This document shows, one piece after another, positions 1 through 7,501 of a stretch of 34,248 nucleotides of DNA. This DNA comes from Methylomonas methanica (GTDB lineage Bacteria > Pseudomonadota > Gammaproteobacteria > Methylococcales > Methylomonadaceae). Every line of letters begins with the position of its first letter. Position 1 is the stretch's first letter. Location: the NCBI GenBank assembly GCA_001644045.1, contig LUUF01000102.1, positions 1-34,248 on the forward strand, in the 5' to 3' direction. Under the pieces are notes generated by a model. That model searched no databases. It saw nothing but the letters and a program-made list of their open reading frames with translations, and had not been told where the DNA came from. The translations under genes and the position numbers were made by a program.

Positions 1-15
1 TGACGACACTATCTA

Positions 16-1206
16 GTGGGCACTCATGTACAAATCCTGCAGTCAATCAAGGACGCTAGCGGCAAAGTCGCGCTTGGACCGTCCGTCAATGTTGGTGCGC
101 CCACTTATGTCTATCAACCGCCAGTCTTTGTTAGGCCGCCGGTGATACAACCAAACCCGGTGCCTAACTTACCGCCTATCGTTATCGAACCAGCGGTCGT
201 ACAAGTTCCTGCTCAGGTTGTTGCGGCAATTCCTGCTCCGGTTGTACCTATTCCCCCGGCAAAGCAATTTGGCGAACCAAGTTGGGTTAAGGTTATCAAA
301 ACCAAGACTCACAACGACAATGTGCTGGCGCTAGACGAACTTGTAGGTGAAGACAAAGATGGCGACAACCATCCGGATTGGACCAACGGCGAACCCGACG
401 AAGTAGAATCGGAATGGCATCTGCTGCAAACCAACAACAAAGGTAAGGATAAAAAAGCCGAATTGGCGGGCAACGCCGATGACATGGATGACGGCAGAAA
501 AACCGTCACCCGTCGTTATGAGTTTTACGAGTATGTCGGTCCCGCGGAAACGATAGATGTCGAAAATGGAGAAGCCATGTGCGATGCCGTCCAGACCGAT
601 TCCAACGCTGGGATCGTCGGCAATGGTGTTGGCACTGTCGGAGTCACGCAAAACGATCCAGCCAATCCCGGCGAAACCACCTCGGTCGATGTGGACTGTT
701 CGCAGTTTGCCGTCGTCGGTGCCTACCGTGGCGCACAAATGGGTGAGTTTAATGCCGTGGCGCCTTTGTCGATGGTCAATGAATTGCAGAGCGGCAATGT
801 AGGCCAACCTTATCCTAATCGCGCTGTCGTGTTTGGCGGCAACACGCCTTATGTCACCAGCAGCAGTGGTTCTGTGCCAACGGGGCTTGCGATCGATTCA
901 GCCGGTGGCATGCTATCCGGTACGCCGACCAAAGTAGGCGTGTTTAATTTTTTTGTTGAATCCACTGATATTGATGGCAGTATCGTCAACAAAAACTACA
1001 CGCTAAAAGTCACCGGTCCCGGCGATACCGACAGGGATAACGACATAGACTCTGCCGACCTCGCGACGATAAAAGCCAAATACGGACAAGTTGCGGCAGC
1101 AAATGATCCAGCCGATTTGAACAACGACTTTAAAGTAAATATTGGCGACTATCGAAAGGCAGCGTCACTGTGTACTAAGCCGCAATGTGCCTTGGTTACA
1201 CCTTAA
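16..1206 (+). CDS. Dockerin-domain protein, 5' end incomplete or disrupted
   Basis: The visible reading frame begins at a GTG (16) just after an in-frame TGA at positions 1-3. It has no signal peptide and no ribosome binding site, so the true N-terminus is probably outside the window or lost. In order it shows a proline-rich linker (about residues 28-80), an Asp/Asn-rich acidic stretch (about 100-165), a putative Ig-like domain (about 255-330, with the typical LSGTP turn) and a C-terminal dockerin type I-like module. That module has two calcium-loop-like segments, DTDRDNDIDSADL and DLNNDFKVNIGDY (about 335-382). Dockerins bind cohesin modules, and a cohesin-like protein is encoded directly downstream on the same strand. 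Function beyond an extracellular adhesion or scaffold role is not known. The dockerin call is good; the gene boundary is poor. It could be the 3' part of a nonsense-split or frameshifted gene. Confidence 0.7.
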   Translation: MGTHVQILQSIKDASGKVALGPSVNVGAPTYVYQPPVFVRPPVIQPNPVPNLPPIVIEPAVVQVPAQVVAAIPAPVVPIPPAKQFGEPSWVKVIKTKTHNDNVLALDELVGEDKDGDNHPDWTNGEPDEVESEWHLLQTNNKGKDKKAELAGNADDMDDGRKTVTRRYEFYEYVGPAETIDVENGEAMCDAVQTDSNAGIVGNGVGTVGVTQNDPANPGETTSVDVDCSQFAVVGAYRGAQMGEFNAVAPLSMVNELQSGNVGQPYPNRAVVFGGNTPYVTSSSGSVPTGLAIDSAGGMLSGTPTKVGVFNFFVESTDIDGSIVNKNYTLKVTGPGDTDRDNDIDSADLATIKAKYGQVAAANDPADLNNDFKVNIGDYRKAASLCTKPQCALVTP

Positions 1207-1230
1207 CGTTTTGTAAAACATATTGATTTT

Positions 1231-1252
1231 GAGCCGGGTATTTGCCCGGCTC
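1231..1252 (+). promoter_or_regulatory. Perfect 8-bp hairpin between dockerin and cohesin genes
   Basis: GAGCCGGG (1231-1238) and CCCGGCTC (1245-1252) form a perfect stem around a 6-nt loop. No T-run follows, so it is not a standard intrinsic terminator. It lies 22 bases upstream of the cohesin start codon and could be an mRNA-stabilising or attenuating structure that sets the ratio of the two products. Confidence 0.5.
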
Positions 1253-1273
1253 TCTGACATCGGAAACTTTTTC

Positions 1274-1870
1274 ATGAACAAACAAACTTTCGCAAAACTG
1301 GTCTTATTTGGGTTGGCCGGCTGTTTTTCCACTGTGCAGGCAGCCAATTTAAGTATCCAACTGCCAAACAACAGCAACCTCTATACAACCACGGTCGGCT
1401 CATTTTTTGACGCCAAAATTTATGTCGATACCTTACCGGATTTTGCCGGTTTTGATATTAATCTGACATACAACAACGCGAATCTGTCTGCTGTATCGCT
1501 GACTAGCGCTAGTATTTTCGGCGCGGCGAATACCGAGACTTTTGCCAACGAGATCACGCCGGGTAATATTCATTTAGCCGAGGCCATTGCTGGTACTTCC
1601 GCTCTTGTTAGCGGTTTGCAAATCACCAACCCTACTCTGCTGGGCACAGTCAGATTCAAAGCGCTAAAGACCGACTTGAACAATCTGATCAATTTTTCAA
1701 ATCCCGCTCCCGAGATGTATACCTTTGATAACACTCCATTTGGCTTTAGCATGCTCGGCGCCAATGTCACGATCAATGCCGCCCCGGTGCCTTTACCCGC
1801 CTCAATTTTTTTGTTTGTGCCGGGTTTATTAGCGGTATTCGGCAAACGAAGATCTAAAGTTACGGTTTAA
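1274..1870 (+). CDS. Exported cohesin-like protein with PEP-CTERM-type sorting tail
   Basis: A 198-residue protein. An in-frame TTG at 1223 exists, but the ATG at 1274 is chosen because it begins a clean signal peptide (residues 1-23, ending VQA). The mature part has a cohesin-like beta-sandwich pattern: repeated NLSIQLP, FDAKIYVDTLPDFAGFDINL and LLGTVRFKA segments that match the start, middle and end strands of cohesins. The last 27 residues, VPLPASIFLFVPGLL followed by GKRRSK, are a VPLPA/PEP-CTERM sorting signal of the kind recognised by exosortase: short motif, hydrophobic helix, basic end. It follows the dockerin ORF by 67 bases and is probably co-transcribed. Predicted role: a surface-anchored or exported partner for dockerin proteins. 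Binding of the neighbouring dockerin is inference; cohesin assignment is by pattern only. Confidence 0.75.
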   Translation: MNKQTFAKLVLFGLAGCFSTVQAANLSIQLPNNSNLYTTTVGSFFDAKIYVDTLPDFAGFDINLTYNNANLSAVSLTSASIFGAANTETFANEITPGNIHLAEAIAGTSALVSGLQITNPTLLGTVRFKALKTDLNNLINFSNPAPEMYTFDNTPFGFSMLGANVTINAAPVPLPASIFLFVPGLLAVFGKRRSKVTV

Positions 1871-1890
1871 AGTCAACAATCCATCCCTTA

Positions 1891-1919
1891 AAAAGTCATC
1901 TCTTCGGAGATGGCTTTTT
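1891..1919 (+). terminator. Intrinsic terminator after cohesin gene
   Basis: AAAAGTCATCTC, a TTCG tetraloop, then GAGATGGCTTTTT form a 12-bp stem with one G-U pair and a terminal T-run. It ends the dockerin/cohesin transcript. Confidence 0.85.
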
Positions 1920-2099
1920 CATCCTTCCTCGTTCCACGTCCAGCTAGAAAAAAACATCCGTTCCGATCAGACCCCCTATACCGGCTATGTGAATAAAAGG
2001 AAAATTCAAATTAGAATTGAACGCAGTTTAATTTATGATTATAGTGCGTCCCGGCAAATCGCAATCTGTCTGCTAATATGCGCGTACGGGAGGAATACT

Positions 2100-4268
2100 A
2101 TGTTAAAAATTGTTTTACGCTGGCTGTTGACGCTAGTCTATCGAGTGAAGGTCCACGGACTGGAAAATTATGCCAAAGCCGGCAACCGCGTGTTGATCGT
2201 CGCTAATCACACCTCGTTTCTCGACCCCTTGTTACTCGGTGTATTTCTGCCGGACGACATCACCTTTGCGATCAATACCCAAATCTCCGAGCGCTGGTGG
2301 CTTAAGCCGTTTTTGCGTTTATCCAAGGTATTTCCGATGGACCCGACGCATCCGCTGTCTTTAAAGGCGTTGATCCATCATTTGCAAAACGACACCAAGA
2401 CCGTGATATTTCCGGAGGGCCGCATCACCGTGACCGGCTCTTTGATGAAAATCTACGACGGCACCGGCATGGTGGCGGACAAATCCGGCGCAACCTTGCT
2501 GCCGGTTCGTATCGAAGGCGCCGAATACAGCCGCTTTTCCAAGCTCGGCGGCAAAGTCCGTCAACAATGGTTTCCGCGCATCGCCATTCACATCCAGCCG
2601 CCAACCTTAATTGAGACTCACGGCGACGTGACCGGCAAAGCTCGCCGCAAGCACAGCGGCCACATCCTGGCCGACATCATGACTGAAATGATGTTCGCCA
2701 CCAGCCATTACCAACAAACCATCTTTTCGGCCTTGCTGGAAGCACGAGCGCTGCATGGCGGTCGTCACACCGTTGCTGAAGATCTGGAACGCAAACCTAT
2801 AAGTTACGACGCGCTGATCACTCGCAGCATCGTCGTGGGCAAACTAATCAAAGCCATCACCCAAACCGGTGAGAATGTCGGCGTCTTGCTGCCCAACAGT
2901 TGTAAGACGCTGAACGTGGTGCTGGGTTTACAGATTTATCAGCGGGTGCCGGCGATGCTGAATTATTCGATAGGCGCCGCCGGGATGGCTGCGGCCTGCC
3001 GCACCGGACAAATCAATATTGTGCTGACTTCTCGCAAATTCATTGAGTTAGCAAAACTGGGAGACGAAGCCGCGACCCTGGCACAACACGTCAAACTGAT
3101 TTACCTGGAAGACTTGGCGACATCGCTAACAGGTTTCGACAAATTGACCGGCTTGCTACAAGCTAAAACTGCAAGATTTTGGTACAAAAGCCGCGATTAC
3201 GATGCCGACGATGCGGCAGTGGTACTGTTTACTTCGGGTTCTGAAGGGTTACCGAAAGGCGTGGTGTTGTCGCATGCCAATATCCTGGCCAATCACAAGC
3301 AAATCAGGTCGCGCATCGATTTCGGACCGGGTGATGTGGTACTAAATTTTCTACCGATGTTCCATTCCTTCGGCTTCACGGTCGGTACGATGATGCCGAT
3401 ATTGAACGGTATGACCAGCTTCTTCTACCCTTCGCCACTACATTACGCGGTAATCCCGGAAATGGCTTACGAGGTGGGGGCGACCATTATGTTTGGCACC
3501 AATACCTTTTTAGCGGCGTATGCAAAAAAAGCCCATCCTTACGATTTTTTCTCCTTGCGTTATGTCGTGGCCGGCGCGGAAAAGCTGCAAGAAACCACCC
3601 GTACCACTTGGCTGGATAAATTCGGCATCCGTATTCTGGAAGGCTACGGCGCTACGGAAACCTCGCCGGTAACCTCGGTGAACACGCCGATGGACTACAA
3701 AGCCGGTAGCGTCGGCCGTTTCATGCCAGATATGCTGCACAAGCTGGAGCCGGTACCCGGTATCGAAAATGCCGGCAAATTGCATGTTGCCGGTCCGAAC
3801 ATCATGAAAGGCTATCTGCTGCCGGATAATCCCGGTGTATTGGTGCCGCCCTGCTCGGCTGCTTATGGTGAAGGCTGGTACGATACCGGCGACATCGTGC
3901 ATGTCGACGAAGAAGGCTTTATTCATATTCGAGGCCGCAGCAAACGTTTCGCGAAAATCGGCGGGGAAATGGTATCGCTGACCGCCGTTGAGCAATTAGC
4001 AATCCACGCCTAGCCGGAAGCGCAACATGTCGTTGTCAGTTTGCCCGATCCGAAAAAAGGCGAACAACTCGTATTGTTGACCACGCGCCGCGACGCCAAT
4101 GCCAAACAATTGGCCGAAGCTTCGACCGGGGTCGCCACCATCAATCTACCCAAGAAAGTGTTTGTGCTAGACAAACTGCCGGTATTGGCGACCGGAAAAA
4201 CCGATTATCCGGGAGCTACCGCGTTAGCGGCGCGATTACTGGAAGGCGGCAACGTCGATTCGGATTGA
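2100..4268 (+). pseudogene. aas: Bifunctional acyltransferase/acyl-ACP synthetase (Aas), split by in-frame TAG at 4011-4013
   Basis: Aas re-acylates 2-acyl-glycerophosphoethanolamine at the inner membrane. The ATG at 2100 is preferred to the upstream GTG at 1989 because a strong GGGAGGA lies at 2088-2094 and the family starts with this hydrophobic segment. The acyltransferase half has the HX4D motif (H37, D42, in NHTSFLDP) and FPEGR (104-108). The synthetase half has FTSGSEGLPKG (377-387), GYGATETSP (515-523) and YDTGD (594-598). Reading stops at TAG 4011, but the same frame continues to TGA 4268 with clear Aas C-terminal sequence, including PDPKKGE and LPVLATGKTDYPG. That last segment carries the catalytic lysine of adenylate-forming enzymes. 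Read through, the product is 722 codons, close to E. coli Aas (719). Position 638 would plausibly be Trp (TGG to TAG). As written, the product is 637 residues, with the transferase intact and the synthetase probably dead. A sequencing error is the main alternative. Confidence 0.85.
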
Positions 4269-4314
4269 GCGCGTTCCGCAACTGTCCAGCCTAAATTAAC
4301 TACCATTTAACGCT

Positions 4315-5490
4315 ATGAGCAAACACATCTACCCCCTGTTAGTCGCGCAGTTCCTGTCGGCATTTGCCGATAACGCCATTTTATTTACGGTCATCGCGAT
4401 GGTGATGCAGGACGCGCATCCGGTCAGTTGGTACGTACCGGCTTTGCAAAGCGTGTTTTTGGTGGCATTCGTGGTCTTGGCGCCCTGGGTGGGCGGATTT
4501 GCCGATAGCCATGCCAAATCGCGGGTGCTGATTGTCGCCAATCTGATCAAGGCCTGCGGTGCCGGCTTGTTGTTATTTAACGTCGAGCCTCTATTGGCTT
4601 ACTGTGTAGTCGGTGTCGGCGCTGCCTTGTACAGTCCGGCCAAATACGGGATTTTGCCGGAACTGGCGGGCCACGACGGTCTGGTCAAAGCCAATAGCTG
4701 GATAGAAGGTTCCACTATACTGGCGATATTGACCGGCATGGTAGTCGGCGCCCAGCTGGCCGATTATTCAACCAGCTGGGCCTTGATTGCCACAATAGTC
4801 CTGTTTTTGATTTCGGCTGCAACCACCTTGTTCTTGCCGATAGGATTACGTAAAGCGCCGCCAACCGGCTCGAAAATTGTGTTGTTTTATTTGGAAATTA
4901 AAACTTTTTTGGCGATGCCGCGTTCGCGGTTTGCGGTGCTGGGCGCGTCCTTGTTTTGGGCCGCCGCAGCCAGTGTGCGGGTCATTATCATTGCCTGGGC
5001 CCCTTTAGTATTAATGACGCATAACGCCAGCGACATTGCCAATCTGACGCTGTTTTTGGCTATCGGCATCATCGCCGGTTCCGTATTAGTCCCGCGCTTG
5101 ATTCCGCTCGAGCATTTGCGCCGAGCGCGAATTCCGGCGTATTTGATGAGCATCTTCATCATAGCTCTGAGTTTCACCGAAGCAGTCTGGCCGGCGCGTT
5201 TTGTATTGTTTTTAATGGGTATGGCCGGCGGCATGTTTATCGTACCGATCAACGCCGCGTTACAGGAGATCGGCCAAGAAAGCATAGGCAGCGGTGGCGC
5301 GGTAGCAATGCAGAATTTTTTTCAGAATGTAGCAATGCTATTGTCGGTCGGCGGCTACACCCTGGCTGCGGCCGAACAAGTAACGCCGATTACCGCGTTA
5401 ATCGGTTTGGGCTTACTACTGCTGGCGGCTACTTTTCTGGTGGCTTGGCATTTACCTGAAGTGGAGCAAGCGTCTTCCAGCCATGAATAA
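4315..5490 (+). CDS. lplT: Lysophospholipid transporter LplT (MFS)
   Basis: A 391-residue, about 12-helix major facilitator protein. Its N-terminus (PLLVAQFLSAFADNAILF) matches the LplT signature of E. coli (VAQFLSAFGDNALLF), and the length matches (397). LplT flips lysophospholipids from the outer to the inner leaflet of the inner membrane, where Aas re-acylates them. It lies 46 bases downstream of aas on the same strand, the usual partner order. No strong ribosome binding site is visible before the ATG, so translation may depend on the upstream gene. Its last 62 bases overlap the end of the convergent tetR gene. Functional pairing with aas is compromised if the aas amber codon is real. Confidence 0.9.
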   Translation: MSKHIYPLLVAQFLSAFADNAILFTVIAMVMQDAHPVSWYVPALQSVFLVAFVVLAPWVGGFADSHAKSRVLIVANLIKACGAGLLLFNVEPLLAYCVVGVGAALYSPAKYGILPELAGHDGLVKANSWIEGSTILAILTGMVVGAQLADYSTSWALIATIVLFLISAATTLFLPIGLRKAPPTGSKIVLFYLEIKTFLAMPRSRFAVLGASLFWAAAASVRVIIIAWAPLVLMTHNASDIANLTLFLAIGIIAGSVLVPRLIPLEHLRRARIPAYLMSIFIIALSFTEAVWPARFVLFLMGMAGGMFIVPINAALQEIGQESIGSGGAVAMQNFFQNVAMLLSVGGYTLAAAEQVTPITALIGLGLLLLAATFLVAWHLPEVEQASSSHE

Positions 5491-6058
5491 AGGTTTGCAC
5501 CAATAAATCCACGCTGAGCTTGGACGCTTCGATGTCGCTAACCTGCGGTTTGGCGGTTAGCGACAAAATGCAGATCCCGTGCACGCCACTCCACAACGTT
5601 CTAGCGGCAAGCCGGCTCTGTTCTTGAGAGCTGCCGGGCGTAAGCTGTATAAACAACACCTCGACAATCGCAAACATCTGTTCTACTTTTTGTAGATACC
5701 ACTCGGGCTGGGGTTCCTCGCTCTGGATATCGAAAATCATCCGCCAGCGATTGAAATGCTGGGCGGCAAAGTTTAGATAGGTTTCCGCCAGGGTCAGAAT
5801 ATGCTGCTCGACGCTGGCGGAAGGCACACAGTCGGTCAATTGCTTTGCCAATTCATCCAGTGTTCGGCCTTTGACGTGGGTCAGCAAATCGTTCATATTG
5901 GCAAACACCATATAAATGCTGCCCACGGTATAGCCGATTTCCATCGCGATTTTGCGCACGGTCAAGGCGTTATAACCATCCTCTACTACGATGGTTTCCG
6001 CAGCAACCAACACCATTTCCTTGATTTGTTCCTGACTATGTTCGCTTCTTCTGGCCAT
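5429..6058 (-). CDS. TetR/AcrR-family transcriptional regulator
   Basis: A 209-residue regulator. The start is placed at the ATG beginning MARRSEHSQEQ (6058), the usual position just before the DNA-binding helices; an upstream in-frame start would add 12 residues unlike the family. The N-terminal helix-turn-helix (about residues 20-60) includes ALTVRKIAMEIGYTVGSIY, a typical TetR pattern. The C-terminal part has WSGVHGICIL, resembling the WHG-type TetR C-terminal domain. The ligand is unknown. The gene diverges from a Nudix gene across 68 bases, so it may control that gene and itself from the shared region (6059-6126). Its 3' end overlaps lplT tail-to-tail by 62 bases, so transcripts of the two are mutually antisense there. 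Confidence 0.88.
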   Translation of the reverse strand: MARRSEHSQEQIKEMVLVAAETIVVEDGYNALTVRKIAMEIGYTVGSIYMVFANMNDLLTHVKGRTLDELAKQLTDCVPSASVEQHILTLAETYLNFAAQHFNRWRMIFDIQSEEPQPEWYLQKVEQMFAIVEVLFIQLTPGSSQEQSRLAARTLWSGVHGICILSLTAKPQVSDIEASKLSVDLLVQTFIHGWKTLAPLQVNAKPPEK

Positions 6059-6126
6059 ATGTTCTCTGCGACAAACACTAAAAACAGCTACCATACACGA
6101 CCTTGCCCCAGGAATCGATAGTTTAC

Positions 6127-6630
6127 ATGCACAACGAACTTCTCGATGTCGTCGACACCGACGATGCCGTTATCGCCCAACAACCAAGAGCGGAAATCCA
6201 CGCCAACGGCCTGCGTCATCGGGCCGTGCATATTCTGGTTTTCAACGATCAAGAGCAGTTGTTTCTGCAAAAACGTTCCATGAAAAAAGACCTGAATAAA
6301 GGCTTATGGGATACCTCGGCGGCCGGCCATGTCGATGCCGGCGAAAGCTATGCCAGTTGCGCGCCGCGCGAATTACAGGAAGAATTGGGCGTATCTGTCG
6401 ATAGCCTGGAGGTATTATTCAAACTGGAGCCAAGTACCGATTTGGGGATGGAGTTTATTCAGGTCTACCGCTGCCGGCATAACGGACCGTTTAGTCTGGC
6501 GGCCGAGGAAATCGACGAAGGTCGCTGGCTGGATCAGCTTGCCGTGGACGAACGCGTCGCCGGTAACGATCCGACCTTGACGCTTACGTTCAAGATTATC
6601 TGGCAACAATTCAGAATAATCTCAAACTAA
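6127..6630 (+). CDS. Nudix hydrolase, YfcD/IDI-like
   Basis: A 167-residue hydrolase of nucleoside-diphosphate-linked compounds. The Nudix box GX5EX7REUXEEXGU is complete (residues 67-89: GHVDAGE then RELQEELGV). The sequence before it (HRAVHILVFN, LFLQKRS, LWDTSAAGH) is the pattern of the YfcD group, which is related to isopentenyl-diphosphate isomerase. The substrate is not predictable. The ATG at 6127 is chosen over the TTG at 6103 because MHNELLDVVD fits the YfcD N-terminus; AGGA at 6110-6113 is rather distant. It is divergent from tetR and possibly regulated by it. The following gene is tRNA-Asp on the other strand. Confidence 0.88.
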   Translation: MHNELLDVVDTDDAVIAQQPRAEIHANGLRHRAVHILVFNDQEQLFLQKRSMKKDLNKGLWDTSAAGHVDAGESYASCAPRELQEELGVSVDSLEVLFKLEPSTDLGMEFIQVYRCRHNGPFSLAAEEIDEGRWLDQLAVDERVAGNDPTLTLTFKIIWQQFRIISN

Positions 6631-6700
6631 ATAGATGCTTGAGCCTTACGCTGAAGTCACCTAAAGTTACAAGATGAAAACTGTGGATAAACCAAAGAAG

Positions 6701-6777
6701 TGGCGGAGCGGACGGGACTCGAACCCGCGACCCCCGGCGTGACAGGCCGGTATTCTAACCAACTGAACTACCGCTCC
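6701..6777 (-). tRNA. tRNA-Asp (anticodon GUC)
   Basis: The complement strand folds as a full 77-nt cloverleaf. The acceptor GGAGCGG pairs with CCGCTCC, the D-loop is AGTTGGTTAGA, the anticodon loop is CCTGTCACG with GTC, the T-arm is GGGTTCGAGTCCC, the discriminator is G and CCA is encoded (6701-6703). I see no clear terminator just downstream. Confidence 0.97.
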
Positions 6778-6841
6778 GCAGTAGAGAGCCGCGCATTCTA
6801 CAGCATATCCCCCATGCGTCAAGCAAAAGCCTAAATTAATT

Positions 6842-7501
6842 ATGCCGGCACTATCCTGCCCACTCTGTACCAGTAACGATACCCGCCATTTTCACAGCGA
6901 CTCAACACGCGATTACAACCGTTGCCGGAACTGCTTACTGGTGTATGTCGATCGTTCGCAGCACTTGTCGCCAAGCCAAGAACAAGCCATATACGATCTG
7001 CATCAAAACGCTATTGACGACCCAGGCTACCTTAAATTTCTATCGCGATTGGCAAATCCGTTGTTCGACAGATTGCCTGCCAATTCTCAAGGACTGGATT
7101 ACGGTTGCGGCCCTGGTCCGGCGCTGGCAGAACTGTTCAAAGCCCAAGGCCACCGAATGAATCTCTACGACCCATTCTATGCGGACTTTCCCGAACATCT
7201 GCAACAGGCTTACGACTTTATCGTCTGTACGGAAGTGGTAGAGCATTTCCGTGCGCCAAAATGCGAATTCGACGCACTGTTTAAGTTATTAAAACCCGGT
7301 GGCTGGTTTGGCATCATGACTAAATTGGTCATCGACGCCGAAGCCTTTGCGAAATGGCATTATAAAAACGATCAAACCCACATCGCATTTTTCTCCCAAC
7401 CGACTTTTTACTGGTTGGCGACGCGTTACCAGTGTCAACTAGAGTTCATCGGTAAGGACGTGATTATTCTGCAACGCAATCCTGGCCGTCACAGCGATTG
7501 A
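6842..7501 (+). CDS. Class I SAM-dependent methyltransferase with N-terminal zinc finger
   Basis: A 219-residue protein. The N-terminus carries a CPLC...CRNC zinc-ribbon motif (C6, C9, C28, C31). A Rossmann-fold methyltransferase follows, with the SAM-binding GLDYGCGPG (84-92), an acidic strand end at LYDPF, and a CTEVVEHF motif, then LKPGGWFGIMT. This arrangement is common in small bacterial methyltransferases of unsettled substrate. The gene starts about 60 bases from the 5' end of the divergent tRNA-Asp gene. Its last 38 bases overlap the 3' end of the convergent dmeF gene. Catalytic class is certain; substrate is unknown. Confidence 0.88.
   Translation: MPALSCPLCTSNDTRHFHSDSTRDYNRCRNCLLVYVDRSQHLSPSQEQAIYDLHQNAIDDPGYLKFLSRLANPLFDRLPANSQGLDYGCGPGPALAELFKAQGHRMNLYDPFYADFPEHLQQAYDFIVCTEVVEHFRAPKCEFDALFKLLKPGGWFGIMTKLVIDAEAFAKWHYKNDQTHIAFFSQPTFYWLATRYQCQLEFIGKDVIILQRNPGRHSD

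Noticed and set aside
331..807. 158-residue minus-strand frame opposite the dockerin ORF
   Set aside because: No family resemblance, and the plus strand has recognisable dockerin and Ig-like modules.
3510..3995. 161-residue minus-strand frame opposite aas
   Set aside because: A shadow of the conserved synthetase domain; no start signal or domain.
4011..4013. TAG as a pyrrolysine or programmed readthrough codon
   Set aside because: Aas enzymes do not use pyrrolysine and no pyl gene or stimulatory structure is evident; mutation or error is simpler.
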